Shown here piece by piece: positions 45,570-53,399 of a stretch of DNA of 64,000 bases. Positions within the stretch are counted from its first letter, which is position 1; the number at the start of each line of letters is the position of its first letter. The translations under genes were made by a program, and so were the position numbers. The notes under the pieces were generated by a model that saw only the letters and a list, made by a program, of their open reading frames with translations, made no database searches and was not told the origin of the DNA. This stretch comes from Halomarinibacterium sp034670265 (GTDB lineage: Bacteria > Bacteroidota > Bacteroidia > Flavobacteriales > Flavobacteriaceae): NCBI GenBank assembly GCA_034670265.1, contig JAXMNU010000004.1, forward strand, positions 124,001 through 188,000, read 5' to 3'.

Positions 45570-45971
45570 TTAATCCCATTTGCTTTTTGTGGAGACGGCA
45601 TATTTTCCTGCTCCAGAAAAAAATAAAGCAATCCCAAAAACGATATAAATAAATAGTAAGCCAATGGCCCAACCTCCATAGGGATTTAGTGAGAATACGT
45701 TGGGTAATTGCGCCAAAATAAGAGCTACAATGCAATTAAAAGAGAAAACTATACCTACTAGTTTTGTCCTAACCCCTAGTATGATGAGTAATGGTGCAAT
45801 AATTTCTCCTACATAAACTCCATAGCCTAAAAACTGTGGGAGTCCTTTATCAAGAAGGATGCTATTTATAAAACCATTTCCAAAAATGACTTTAGTTATG
45901 CCATATATAAGCATGGTAAAGGCAATACTGGTCCTTAATAAGAATAATCCGATGTGTTGTTTGTGATTCAT
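45570..45971 (-). CDS. DoxX family membrane protein (module B)
   Basis: The 133-residue protein has four helices with LLRTSIAFTMLIYGITKVIFGNGF and YGVYVGEIIAPLLIILGVRTKLVGIVFSFNCIVAL. It is the second DoxX-type protein in the island; in both cases a beta-barrel gene is the direct upstream neighbour. Confidence 0.85.
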   Translation of the reverse strand: MNHKQHIGLFLLRTSIAFTMLIYGITKVIFGNGFINSILLDKGLPQFLGYGVYVGEIIAPLLIILGVRTKLVGIVFSFNCIVALILAQLPNVFSLNPYGGWAIGLLFIYIVFGIALFFSGAGKYAVSTKSKWD

Positions 45972-45982
45972 AATATTTAGTT

Positions 45983-46603
45983 TTAAAAGTTATATTTTAG
46001 AAATACTCCATAATTTTCTAGCGTCCTTGAAGTATTGTTAAATTGATCCAAATGAGCAGCAAATCCAAAAATTGTAGCTTTATTCTTGACCCCAATTTTT
46101 ACTTGTTGAATACCTCGATTTATGAGCTTAAAATCGGTATTCATCACAGCAAAAACATTTATATAAAAATCTAAGGTGTTTGTAAGTTTTGGAGTGAAGT
46201 TTAAAGATATATTTTGCTCTAGTGTAAAGCCCTTTTGATAAGTAGTTCCTATTGAGTAATTAAGTCTCAAGTTTGATTTACTAAATTGATATTGTCCATT
46301 AATTGTCGAAAATGTACCTGGATTTTTAACACCAACTCCTGCATTAATTTTGTAGTGTTTGCCTACATTATATCCTAGCATATTTCTGATAAAAAAAATA
46401 GTATTTGTATCTGTGTAATATTCAGTATCAAACAGGCTAATATTATTTATAGACCAGATGCTATCCAACTTATAATTAATAGAGTGTTGGTAGGAATAAG
46501 ATCTATTTCCTAATACAATTTCAGGGGTATAAGAAAGTTGTTGCCCGTGTATTTGAAACAAACCCAAATGGATAAAGACTATACATTGTAAAATTGTTTT
46601 CAT
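45983..46603 (-). CDS. Outer-membrane beta-barrel-like protein (module B)
   Basis: The 206-residue protein has a signal peptide (ending IHGQ) and many alternating strands (LRLNYSIGTTYQKGFTLEQNISLNFTPKL), ending in YGVFLKYNF, whose final Phe is typical of outer-membrane barrels. The region RGIQQVKIGVKNKATIFGFAAHLDQF is like the module A barrel. It starts a leftward operon with doxX, DMT and nitroreductase genes. Confidence 0.65.
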   Translation of the reverse strand: MKTILQCIVFIHLGLFQIHGQQLSYTPEIVLGNRSYSYQHSINYKLDSIWSINNISLFDTEYYTDTNTIFFIRNMLGYNVGKHYKINAGVGVKNPGTFSTINGQYQFSKSNLRLNYSIGTTYQKGFTLEQNISLNFTPKLTNTLDFYINVFAVMNTDFKLINRGIQQVKIGVKNKATIFGFAAHLDQFNNTSRTLENYGVFLKYNF

Positions 46604-46655
46604 AACTTATATCTATTTGATATAGACAAAGTTATGGGCTATAAAAGTGAAAAAA

Positions 46656-46671
46656 CTTAAGGTATCTTAAG
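46656..46671 (-). promoter_or_regulatory. Candidate island operator upstream of the module B barrel operon
   Basis: CTTAAGGTATCTTAAG consists of two self-complementary CTTAAG half-sites around 4 bases and lies 52 bases before the barrel start. Similar sites lie upstream of the VOC gene and the acetyltransferase. Confidence 0.5.
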
Positions 46672-46688
46672 AAAGACTTGTAGTAAAA

Positions 46689-47369
46689 TTATTCCAAAAC
46701 TGAAATAGAAATAAATTCATTTTTGTACTCCATTGAATACGAAATTTTATTTATATCTAATTGAACTTTAAATGGTTCTGGCTTTATTTTTATTGTCGTT
46801 GGAAACCATTTTGCTTTTAATAAGTAATTAGGCAACAAAAGCAAGCCTGTTTGTGATCCATGAGTGCCAAATGAATCTAAGTTCCCCTTCCAGAATTTAG
46901 AATGTAATTCCCTTTCTAATAATTCATTAGTGGCAAGAATATCTTTTGTTGGCATTCCTATTTCATTTATGCAAAGAATACTGTTTGAGTCAAAAGCAAC
47001 ATTGCTTTCATTTTTCAATTCTTGTCTTGCAATAAATTCTACAATATTTCCACTTGGATCAAAGAAATAGAAAGAGTGGGCATTCCAACTTTCGAAGTGT
47101 TGTATTTTTCTTTGGCTTTCAATTAAAAGAATATTACCTCTTTTTTCGAACCATTCTAATGCTTCATAAATTTTATTTGAAGGAATTAAAAAACAGAAAT
47201 GATAAATATGAGTGCTTTTGGTTTCTATAAAAGTGAGTTCGCTCCAACCTGCTTGTAAAGTAATTTCATTTGAAGATTCATCTATTACTTTCAATCCTAA
47301 AATATTGGTATAAAATTCTTTTGTATTCTTAAGATTGTTGGTAAGAAGTTGTAATTCTTTAATTTTCAT
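46689..47369 (-). CDS. VOC-family protein with two glyoxalase-like halves
   Basis: The 226-residue protein starts with IKELQLLTNNLKNTKEFYTNILGLKVI and has FYFFDPSGNIVEFIARQEL at about 108-126, completing one VOC domain. The second half (CINEIGMPTKDILATNELLERELHSKFWKG) begins another, partly degenerate. Related proteins act as dioxygenases, isomerases or resistance proteins; metal ligands are not clear. It is a single gene between the acetyltransferase and the barrel operon. Confidence 0.83.
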   Translation of the reverse strand: MKIKELQLLTNNLKNTKEFYTNILGLKVIDESSNEITLQAGWSELTFIETKSTHIYHFCFLIPSNKIYEALEWFEKRGNILLIESQRKIQHFESWNAHSFYFFDPSGNIVEFIARQELKNESNVAFDSNSILCINEIGMPTKDILATNELLERELHSKFWKGNLDSFGTHGSQTGLLLLPNYLLKAKWFPTTIKIKPEPFKVQLDINKISYSMEYKNEFISISVLE

Positions 47370-47409
47370 ATAATAAAATTACTAAAAAATATAGGTCAAA
47401 TTATGGTAC

Positions 47410-48138
47410 TTATATAGAATAAGTAGCAAGAGTACCATAGCTTTTAAAACCTATTTTTGTATAAATGGGTTCTCCAAGTTTTGATGCTACTAAAAAAATA
47501 TAGTCACTATTATTGCGGAATGCTTCCGATATAAGTTTTTGTGTCATAGCTTTTCCTAGTCCATGTCCTCTAAAAAGATCAAGTGTACCAATCATGTGGA
47601 TACCAGATTGCCCATGTGTGTCTAAAAAAATCATTCCACAACTTGCATATTCATTATTGTGTTTACCTAAAAACATTTTAATTTTTGAATTTTTTAGAAT
47701 GGATTTAATAATGTTAGGTGAAACCTCATATCCAAATGATTTAGTGGCTATTTCGGCAAAATGATAAGCTTCTTCCTCAGTTTCAATGTATTTTATATTG
47801 TCAAAATTATTTGTTGGCTCTTCTAATTGTGAAATATTTAAAGCCATCGCTTTTACACTGCTTGTCTTTTTAAAACAATGTTTTACAAATAGTTGATCTG
47901 TGTTTTTTTCTTCAATAACACCAATAGCATTTGGTAGTTCTTTGGTATGTATGCGGTTTTGTAAATCTTTTAAATTTATAGCTTGGGGGTTAACCGAAAA
48001 GATTTTAGAGGGCCAGGAATTGTCCTCTAACATTGTGAATTTAAAATTTAATTCTTCTGCAAAACAGTGTGCAGAAATTCCTATTTGTTCCCAAAATTCA
48101 AATAAATTATTTATGATATTAGCATTCATACTCTTCAT
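47410..48138 (-). CDS. GNAT-family acetyltransferase with N-terminal extension
   Basis: The protein of about 242 residues has a C-terminal GNAT domain: SCGMIFLDTHGQSGIHMIGTLDLFRGHGLGKAMTQKLI contains the acetyl-CoA loop (R-G-H-G-L-G), then YIFLVASKLGEPIYTKIGFKSYG. The first 110 residues look like a degenerate GNAT half. Met codons at 48153, 48138 and 48129 are all possible starts; I chose the middle one. Substrate unknown. Confidence 0.8.
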   Translation of the reverse strand: MKSMNANIINNLFEFWEQIGISAHCFAEELNFKFTMLEDNSWPSKIFSVNPQAINLKDLQNRIHTKELPNAIGVIEEKNTDQLFVKHCFKKTSSVKAMALNISQLEEPTNNFDNIKYIETEEEAYHFAEIATKSFGYEVSPNIIKSILKNSKIKMFLGKHNNEYASCGMIFLDTHGQSGIHMIGTLDLFRGHGLGKAMTQKLISEAFRNNSDYIFLVASKLGEPIYTKIGFKSYGTLATYSI

Positions 48139-48179
48139 ATTTATTAAGTACAAAGCTAAGCCTCGATTGAAATTTTATT

Positions 48180-48195
48180 ATTAAGATACCTTAAG
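48180..48195 (-). promoter_or_regulatory. Candidate island operator between acetyltransferase and Crp/Fnr genes
   Basis: ATTAAGATACCTTAAG is the reverse-complement form of the 46656 site with one end base changed. It lies 41 bases before the acetyltransferase start and just beyond the third Crp/Fnr gene's stop. Confidence 0.5.
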
Positions 48196-48203
48196 AAAGG
48201 AAC

Positions 48204-48782
48204 TTATATTGTTTTTTTTCTAATAGCGCTTAGAAATTCAGGGGTTATGCCAAGATATGAAGCGATCATATATTGTGGAACACGTTGCTCAATGGCTCTA
48301 TATTTTGTTCGAAATTCTTCGTAACGTTCTTCGGCTGTTTTACTCATAGAATTTATGGTTCTATTTTGGAATGCAACATATGCCCTTTCAAATTTCAATC
48401 TAAAAAAACGCTCTATAGGGGGAACTAAATCGTAGAGCTCATTTAACTTATCTCTATGTATTTGAATAATGATACTATCTTCAAGGGCTTGTATATATTG
48501 TTTTGCGGGTGTTTGTGTAAGATAACTATAGAGATCATTAACCCACCACTCTTCAATACCAAATTGAACGATATGCTCTTTTGCAACTTCATCCAAATAG
48601 TATGCACGTAATGATCCTCTTGCAATAAACTGCATATGACAGGATTCTTTTCCGGCAAAAAGTAAAAACTCCTTCTTCTTTAGTTCTTTTTCATTAAAAT
48701 ACTTTCTAATGAGTTTTTCATCGTTTTCCGAAATCGTAATGCTCTTTTTTAAATGTTCTATAAATATATCTTTAGAATCCAT
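48204..48782 (-). CDS. Crp/Fnr-family transcriptional regulator (copy 3)
   Basis: The 192-residue protein has the beta-barrel sensor (KKKEFLLFAGKESCHMQFIARGSLRAYYLDEVAKEHIVQFG) and a C-terminal helix-turn-helix (VPQYMIASYLGITPEFLSAIRKK). It diverges from the adenylate/guanylate cyclase gene, with 124 bases between the starts, an arrangement that suggests cyclic nucleotide control although the nucleotide-contacting residues were not verified. Confidence 0.86.
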   Translation of the reverse strand: MDSKDIFIEHLKKSITISENDEKLIRKYFNEKELKKKEFLLFAGKESCHMQFIARGSLRAYYLDEVAKEHIVQFGIEEWWVNDLYSYLTQTPAKQYIQALEDSIIIQIHRDKLNELYDLVPPIERFFRLKFERAYVAFQNRTINSMSKTAEERYEEFRTKYRAIEQRVPQYMIASYLGITPEFLSAIRKKTI

Positions 48783-48795
48783 TCTGCAAACCGTT

Positions 48796-48816
48796 AAACA
48801 GATCGATCATCTGTTT
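48796..48816. promoter_or_regulatory. Inverted repeat in the divergent Crp/Fnr-cyclase region
   Basis: AAACAGAT (48796-48803) and ATCTGTTT (48809-48816) form perfect 8-base arms around 5 bases, 14 bases upstream of the regulator start. The dyad is well placed to be an autoregulatory operator for the divergent pair. Confidence 0.45.
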
Positions 48817-48906
48817 GAAATAATTGATTTTCATAAATAATTATCTAAGATAAAAAAGTATTAATAACTTTAGATATTAAAGATGGTTGAATAATATTTA
48901 ATAATT

Positions 48907-50004
48907 GTGATTAAGCTTACACCAAGAACTAAGAGAAATATTAATCGAATTATACCTTTTGGGCTTATATGGTTTATGCTCTCTTTAGTCTTTTTGTTTT
49001 CAGAGCATGCCGTATCAGGAGCTCAAGGAAACACCTTAGATTCTGCTATTAATGTTAATTTTCAGGTATTTATATTTGCTTCTTTTGGTGTAACCCTTGT
49101 AGGTATTTTAGTTGGAATTATTGAGTTAGTATATCTTGAGAAACATTTTGTTTCCTATAGTTTTAAAGCTAAGATATTTTATAAGTTCATTATTTATACT
49201 GTTTTTTTAAGCATTATCATATTCGTAATGTTTATGATTGCCGCTAGTATTGAAATGAATACTTCAATTTTTGACGTACAAGTTTGGAATAAATATGTCA
49301 CCTTTTTCTTTAGTATTACCCACCTAAGCACCCTAATGCAAATTGGCTTTTCGCTTTTAATTTCTCTGCTATATGCTGAAGTAAGTGAAAACCTAGGTCA
49401 AAATGTGCTTAAAAACTTTTTTACTGGAAAGTATCATAATCCCATTAACGAGGGACGAGTAATTATGTTTACTGATATGAAAGCCTCCACAACCATTGCA
49501 GAAAAGTTAGGTAATCGAAAATATTTTGAACTATTAAGATCCTACTACAACGATTTGTCTAATGCCATTATTAATAATGAAGGGGAGGTATATCAATACA
49601 TTGGCGATGAGATTGTAATTACTTGGAATCTTAAGAAAGTGAAAGGTGCCGATGCAAGTATTAAATGCTTTTATGATATGAAAACCGATTTAGAAAAAAG
49701 AAAAGATTGGTATATGAAAACATTTGATTTTTTTCCTGAATTTAAAGCAGCTATTCATGTGGGGGAGGTTACTACAGGTGAAATTGGCGCACTAAAGAAA
49801 GAAATATTTTTTACAGGAGATGTTTTAAATACCACGGCAAGAATGCAATCTTTATGTAATGATTTTAAAACAAATTTATTGGTTTCCGAAAGCTTGTTAA
49901 ATATTGTTAGGGATAAATCTTACTTTGAGTTTATTCCATTTGAAGACATTTCATTAAAGGGGAAGCTAGAAACTGTAAATCTTTTTAAAGTAAATTATAG
50001 TTAA
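48907..50004 (+). CDS. Membrane-bound class III adenylate/guanylate cyclase
   Basis: The 365-residue protein starts at GTG and has four membrane helices in the first 165 residues (PFGLIWFMLSLVFLFSEH, VFIFASFGVTLVGILVGIIEL, IIYTVFLSIIIFVMFMIAAS, STLMQIGFSLLISLLYAEV). A class III cyclase domain follows: GRVIMFTDMKASTTIAEKLG (metal Asp), VYQYIGDEIVITWN (second metal Asp) and FKAAIHVGEVTTGEIG. Product specificity (cAMP or cGMP) is not readable by eye. It is the last gene of the island and is divergent from a Crp/Fnr gene. Confidence 0.88.
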   Translation: MIKLTPRTKRNINRIIPFGLIWFMLSLVFLFSEHAVSGAQGNTLDSAINVNFQVFIFASFGVTLVGILVGIIELVYLEKHFVSYSFKAKIFYKFIIYTVFLSIIIFVMFMIAASIEMNTSIFDVQVWNKYVTFFFSITHLSTLMQIGFSLLISLLYAEVSENLGQNVLKNFFTGKYHNPINEGRVIMFTDMKASTTIAEKLGNRKYFELLRSYYNDLSNAIINNEGEVYQYIGDEIVITWNLKKVKGADASIKCFYDMKTDLEKRKDWYMKTFDFFPEFKAAIHVGEVTTGEIGALKKEIFFTGDVLNTTARMQSLCNDFKTNLLVSESLLNIVRDKSYFEFIPFEDISLKGKLETVNLFKVNYS

Positions 50005-50060
50005 AAAGTTAATTCTCTTTTCTTATTATTTTAATACCTATATTTACCCAATAAATTAAT

Positions 50061-50100
50061 CATTGCGCATACGCTAACGCATACGATTTTGATTAAATAG
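50061..50100 (+). pseudogene. Remnant resembling the integrase 5' end
   Basis: The 21 bases atacgctaacgcatacgattt at 50069-50089 are identical to 16243-16263 inside the integrase coding sequence, and the match continues imperfectly on both sides (catt before, gattaaatag against gactaaacag after). It precedes attR by about 60 bases. Either an earlier integrase left a scar, or the sequence is an arm-type binding site shared by both ends; it contains cgcatacg twice. Confidence 0.6.
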
Positions 50101-50157
50101 CAGGAGTGAGTCGCTGGGAATCCAAGTAAATAGGGGGTTTGTTAATTCTCGATTGGA

Positions 50158-50201
50158 GCTCATAACCCGAAGGTCACTGGTTCGAGTCCAGTTCCCGCTA
50201 C
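50158..50201 (+). repeat. Right attachment site (attR), copy of the tRNA-fMet 3' half
   Basis: The 44 bases are identical to 16113-16156. They lack a 5' tRNA half, so they are not a functional tRNA. They mark the right edge of the island and are followed by what looks like the original tRNA terminator. Confidence 0.92.
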
Positions 50202-50205
50202 AATG

Positions 50206-50236
50206 AAAGCCTCTTGAGAAATCAAGGGGCTTTTTT
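50206..50236 (+). terminator. Terminator after attR (probably the original tRNA terminator)
   Basis: aaagcctctt (50206-50215) pairs with aaggggcttt (50224-50233), including one G-T pair, followed by T through 50236. It sits 4 bases from attR, as a terminator would sit after the pre-integration tRNA. Confidence 0.8.
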
Positions 50237-50349
50237 ATTTCTCCAAACGTTAATCTGTCCCAATCTTTTGTGAAGGAATTATTAAAAGGCGTACTACTTA
50301 ACCTTAGTTACTGTATCTTTAGGTATATCAACCCATTAAAACCAATATT

Positions 50350-50517
50350 ATGAGAAGTTTATTATGGCTTGTAGCCGTTATCTGTATTATTATTTGGGTG
50401 CTAGGGTTTTTTGGCATCGTTGCCGGAATAGGAACCGGAAGTTTAATTCATATTCTTTTAGTGATTGCAGTGATTGCAATTTTGTACAATATTATATCGG
50501 GTAGAAAGCCTTTATAA
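50350..50517 (+). CDS. Small lmo0937-type membrane protein
   Basis: The 55-residue protein is two membrane helices joined by a Gly-rich turn (MRSLLWLVAVICIIIWVLGFFGIVAGIGTGSLIHILLVIAVIAILYNIISGRKPL in outline). This pattern matches the short lmo0937-type membrane proteins widespread in bacteria. Role unknown, often stress-related in expression. A terminator follows. Confidence 0.8.
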   Translation: MRSLLWLVAVICIIIWVLGFFGIVAGIGTGSLIHILLVIAVIAILYNIISGRKPL

Positions 50518-50535
50518 AGGTTTCTATGCAAGAGA

Positions 50536-50570
50536 AATAGGTAGTCAATTTATTGGCTACCTATTTTTTT
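50536..50570 (+). terminator. Terminator after the small membrane protein
   Basis: aataggtag (50536-50544) pairs with ctacctatt (50557-50565), followed by T through 50570. Confidence 0.85.
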
Positions 50571-50643
50571 TATTTTCAGAAATAAATATTTGCGCTTCCT
50601 TTTCAACAAATTGTAATAACCTACCTTTGCAAAAACATTTTTT

Positions 50644-51525
50644 ATGGCTCACAAAGCTGGATTTGTAAATATTATCGGAAACCCTAACGTGGGTAAAAGC
50701 ACACTAATGAATGCTTTTGTGGGAGAGCGCTTGTCTATCATCACCAGTAAAGCACAAACCACACGGCATCGAATATTAGGTATTGTGAATGGTGAAGATT
50801 TCCAGGTGGTGTTGAGTGATACGCCTGGGATTATTAAACCTGCCTACGAGCTGCAAAGCAGTATGATGGAGTTTGTAAAATCTGCTTTTGATGATGCCGA
50901 TGTGCTACTTTATATCGTTGAGCTAGGCGAAAAAGATTTAAAAGACGAAGCCTTTTTTGAACGAATTAAAAGTGCCAAAATTCCTGTGTTGCTTTTACTC
51001 AATAAAATTGATATGGGGAATGAGGAATCCCTGCTAGCAGCCGTAAAAATGTGGCAAGAAAAAGTGCCTAATGCAGAGGTTTTTGCCATTTCTGCTTTAA
51101 AGAATTTTGGCGTACAGCAAGTGTTTCAGCGGATTATTGAACTATTACCAGAATCACCTCCATTTTACCCAAAGGATCAATTAACCGATAAGCCCGAGCG
51201 ATTTTTTGTGAATGAAACCATTCGTGAGAAAATTTTAATGCAATACAAAAAGGAAATTCCGTATTCGGTAGAAATAGAAACAGAAGAGTTTTTTGAAGAC
51301 GAAAAAATGATTCGTATTCGTTCAATCATTATGGTGGAACGGGAATCTCAAAAAGGAATTGTGATTGGTCACAAAGGGCAACCTTTAAAGTGGGTAGGGA
51401 TTGAAGCGCGTAAAGATTTAGAAAAATTCTTCGGAAAGCATATTCACTTAGAGCTGTATGTAAAAGTGAATAAAAACTGGCGAAACGACCAAAATCAGCT
51501 AAAGCGTTTTGGCTATAATAATTAA
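50644..51525 (+). CDS. era: GTPase Era
   Basis: The 293-residue protein has G1 GNPNVGKST, G3 DTPG, G4 NKID and the effector region TTRHRILGIV, then a C-terminal KH domain (RESQKGIVIGHKGQPLKWVGIEARKDLEKFFGKHIHLELYVKV). Era binds the 3' end of 16S rRNA and helps mature the small ribosomal subunit. A TACCTTTG -7 box at 50623-50630 lies 13 bases before the start. Confidence 0.97.
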   Translation: MAHKAGFVNIIGNPNVGKSTLMNAFVGERLSIITSKAQTTRHRILGIVNGEDFQVVLSDTPGIIKPAYELQSSMMEFVKSAFDDADVLLYIVELGEKDLKDEAFFERIKSAKIPVLLLLNKIDMGNEESLLAAVKMWQEKVPNAEVFAISALKNFGVQQVFQRIIELLPESPPFYPKDQLTDKPERFFVNETIREKILMQYKKEIPYSVEIETEEFFEDEKMIRIRSIIMVERESQKGIVIGHKGQPLKWVGIEARKDLEKFFGKHIHLELYVKVNKNWRNDQNQLKRFGYNN

Positions 51526-52016
51526 AGCTGAAGCGTTTTTTTCATAAATCCATAGAGTTTCAGCATTTCTTTTTTTCCTGCCTGTTTGCCCATCCTTCCA
51601 GCAAAGTATAGCACAAACCAGACTATTACCATAAGCCCCATTAAAACCAATTGCAATAGGTAAGGGGTGTCTAAGGATGCATTGGTGTATGCCCAAATGC
51701 CAAATGCAATAAACAGCGAAGCCACTGCAAAGTGAAAAAACATAAACATGGTCCAAACAGCGGGTTTTGGGCCAAAAAGGCCGCGTAGGGTAGTCTTTCC
51801 TTCTTCAAAACTGGTGATTTCCAAATCGAGTTGTGGCGACCAAAAATGCTGTAGGTGTTTCGGGATTTTTAAGAATATGTGGTGGTCCACATGGGTAATT
51901 ACAACATCCTCTGTGTTATTCTTGTTTGCTTCAAAAGCCTTAATAGCCTCATTGGGAGTTACTTCCAGATCGAAAGTAAACCGAGGGCGCAACACAATTT
52001 CTTCACCTAATTCCAA
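51522..52016 (-). CDS. Conserved hypothetical membrane protein between era and der
   Basis: The 164-residue protein has an N-terminal soluble half of about 80 residues (IVLRPRFTFDLEVTPNEAIKAFEANK, FLKIPKHLQHFWSPQLDLEI) and two membrane helices (FMFFHFAVASLFIAFGIWAY and LQLVLMGLMVIVWFVLYFAGR). The family is unknown to me. It is convergent with era, overlapping by 4 bases. Confidence 0.8.
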   Translation of the reverse strand: MELGEEIVLRPRFTFDLEVTPNEAIKAFEANKNNTEDVVITHVDHHIFLKIPKHLQHFWSPQLDLEITSFEEGKTTLRGLFGPKPAVWTMFMFFHFAVASLFIAFGIWAYTNASLDTPYLLQLVLMGLMVIVWFVLYFAGRMGKQAGKKEMLKLYGFMKKTLQL

Positions 52017-52097
52017 TGGATAATAATTTTAAACAGATGGAAATTACTATTTTTTCTTCAATTTAAACCCCTACCTTTGCAGTCCATTTTTCAGAAT

Positions 52098-53399
52098 ATG
52101 AGTATAGTAGCTATTGTAGGAAGACCCAATGTAGGTAAATCTACCTTTTTTAACCGATTAATCCAGCGTCGTGAAGCCATCGTGGATGCCGTGAGTGGGG
52201 TAACCCGTGACCGTCACTATGGAAAGAGCGACTGGAACGGAAAGAAATTTTCGTTAATCGATACGGGAGGATATGTTGTGGGGAGTGATGATATTTTTGA
52301 AGCTGAAATCGATAAGCAAGTAGAATTGGCTATTGATGAGGCAGATGCCATCATCTTTATGGTGGATGTAGAAGATGGTGTTACGGGAATGGATGAAGAA
52401 GTGGCCGAATTGCTTCGGAAAAGCAGAAAACCCTTTTTTCTTGCGGTAAATAAAGTAGATAATACCAATCGAGTAAACGATGCTATGGAGTTTTATTCCT
52501 TAGGTGTCGAAAAATATTATACCATTTCCAGTATTAACGGAAGTGGTACAGGAGAACTCCTAGACGATTTGGTGGAAGCCTTACCAAAAGAAGAAGAAAA
52601 AGAAGAAACCACCCTTCCTCGCTTTGCCGTCGTGGGGCGTCCCAATGCAGGAAAATCATCGTTTATCAATGCACTTATTGGGAAAGACCGCTTTGTGGTG
52701 ACCGATATTGCGGGAACTACCCGAGATAGTATTGATACCACCTACAACCAGTTTGGGTTCGAGTTTAACCTAGTAGATACCGCTGGAATTAGAAAGAAAA
52801 GCAAGGTAAAAGAAGACCTTGAGTTTTATAGCGTGATGCGAAGTGTACGCGCCATAGAGCATTGTGATGTCGCCATATTACTGTGTGATGCCAATCGTGG
52901 ATTTGATGGGCAAGTACAGAATATTTTTTGGTTAGCACAACGCAATAACAAAGGGATTGTGATTTTGGTGAATAAGTGGGATTTAATAGAAAAAGAAACC
53001 AATACCACTAAGGAGTTTGAAACCTACATTCGCAAACAGATTGAACCCTTTGTAGATGTGCCTATTGTATTTATTTCGGTGACCAACAAACAACGAATTT
53101 ACAAAGCCATTGAAACCGCAGTTGAGGTGTTTAAAAACCGAAGCAAACGCATTAAAACCAGCGAGCTTAATGACGTGATGCTGCCTATTATACAAGCCTA
53201 TCCGCCGCCAGCCATAAAAGCAAAATACGTAAAGATTAAATTCTGTACACAACTGCCTACACCGTTTCCAAGCTTTGCGTTTTTTGCCAACTTACCGCAG
53301 TATGTAAAGGAACCGTACAAACGGTTTCTGGAAAATAAATTACGTGAGCATTTCGACTTTAATGGGGTGCCAGTCACTATTTTTATTAGAAAGAAGTAA
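52098..53399 (+). CDS. der: GTPase Der (EngA)
   Basis: From ATG 52098 the protein has 433 residues and starts MSIVAIVGRPNVGKSTFFNR, the family's usual start; a start at 52077 would add seven residues over the -7 box region. It has two GTPase domains (second G1 GRPNAGKSSFINALIG, G4 NKWD) and a C-terminal KH-like domain. Der acts in maturation of the large ribosomal subunit. TACCTTTG at 52072-52079 is a good -7 box. Confidence 0.97.
   Translation: MSIVAIVGRPNVGKSTFFNRLIQRREAIVDAVSGVTRDRHYGKSDWNGKKFSLIDTGGYVVGSDDIFEAEIDKQVELAIDEADAIIFMVDVEDGVTGMDEEVAELLRKSRKPFFLAVNKVDNTNRVNDAMEFYSLGVEKYYTISSINGSGTGELLDDLVEALPKEEEKEETTLPRFAVVGRPNAGKSSFINALIGKDRFVVTDIAGTTRDSIDTTYNQFGFEFNLVDTAGIRKKSKVKEDLEFYSVMRSVRAIEHCDVAILLCDANRGFDGQVQNIFWLAQRNNKGIVILVNKWDLIEKETNTTKEFETYIRKQIEPFVDVPIVFISVTNKQRIYKAIETAVEVFKNRSKRIKTSELNDVMLPIIQAYPPPAIKAKYVKIKFCTQLPTPFPSFAFFANLPQYVKEPYKRFLENKLREHFDFNGVPVTIFIRKK

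Noticed and set aside
50158..50201. A second tRNA gene
   Set aside because: Only the 3' 44 bases of the tRNA are present; there is no acceptor 5' strand, D arm or complete anticodon stem.
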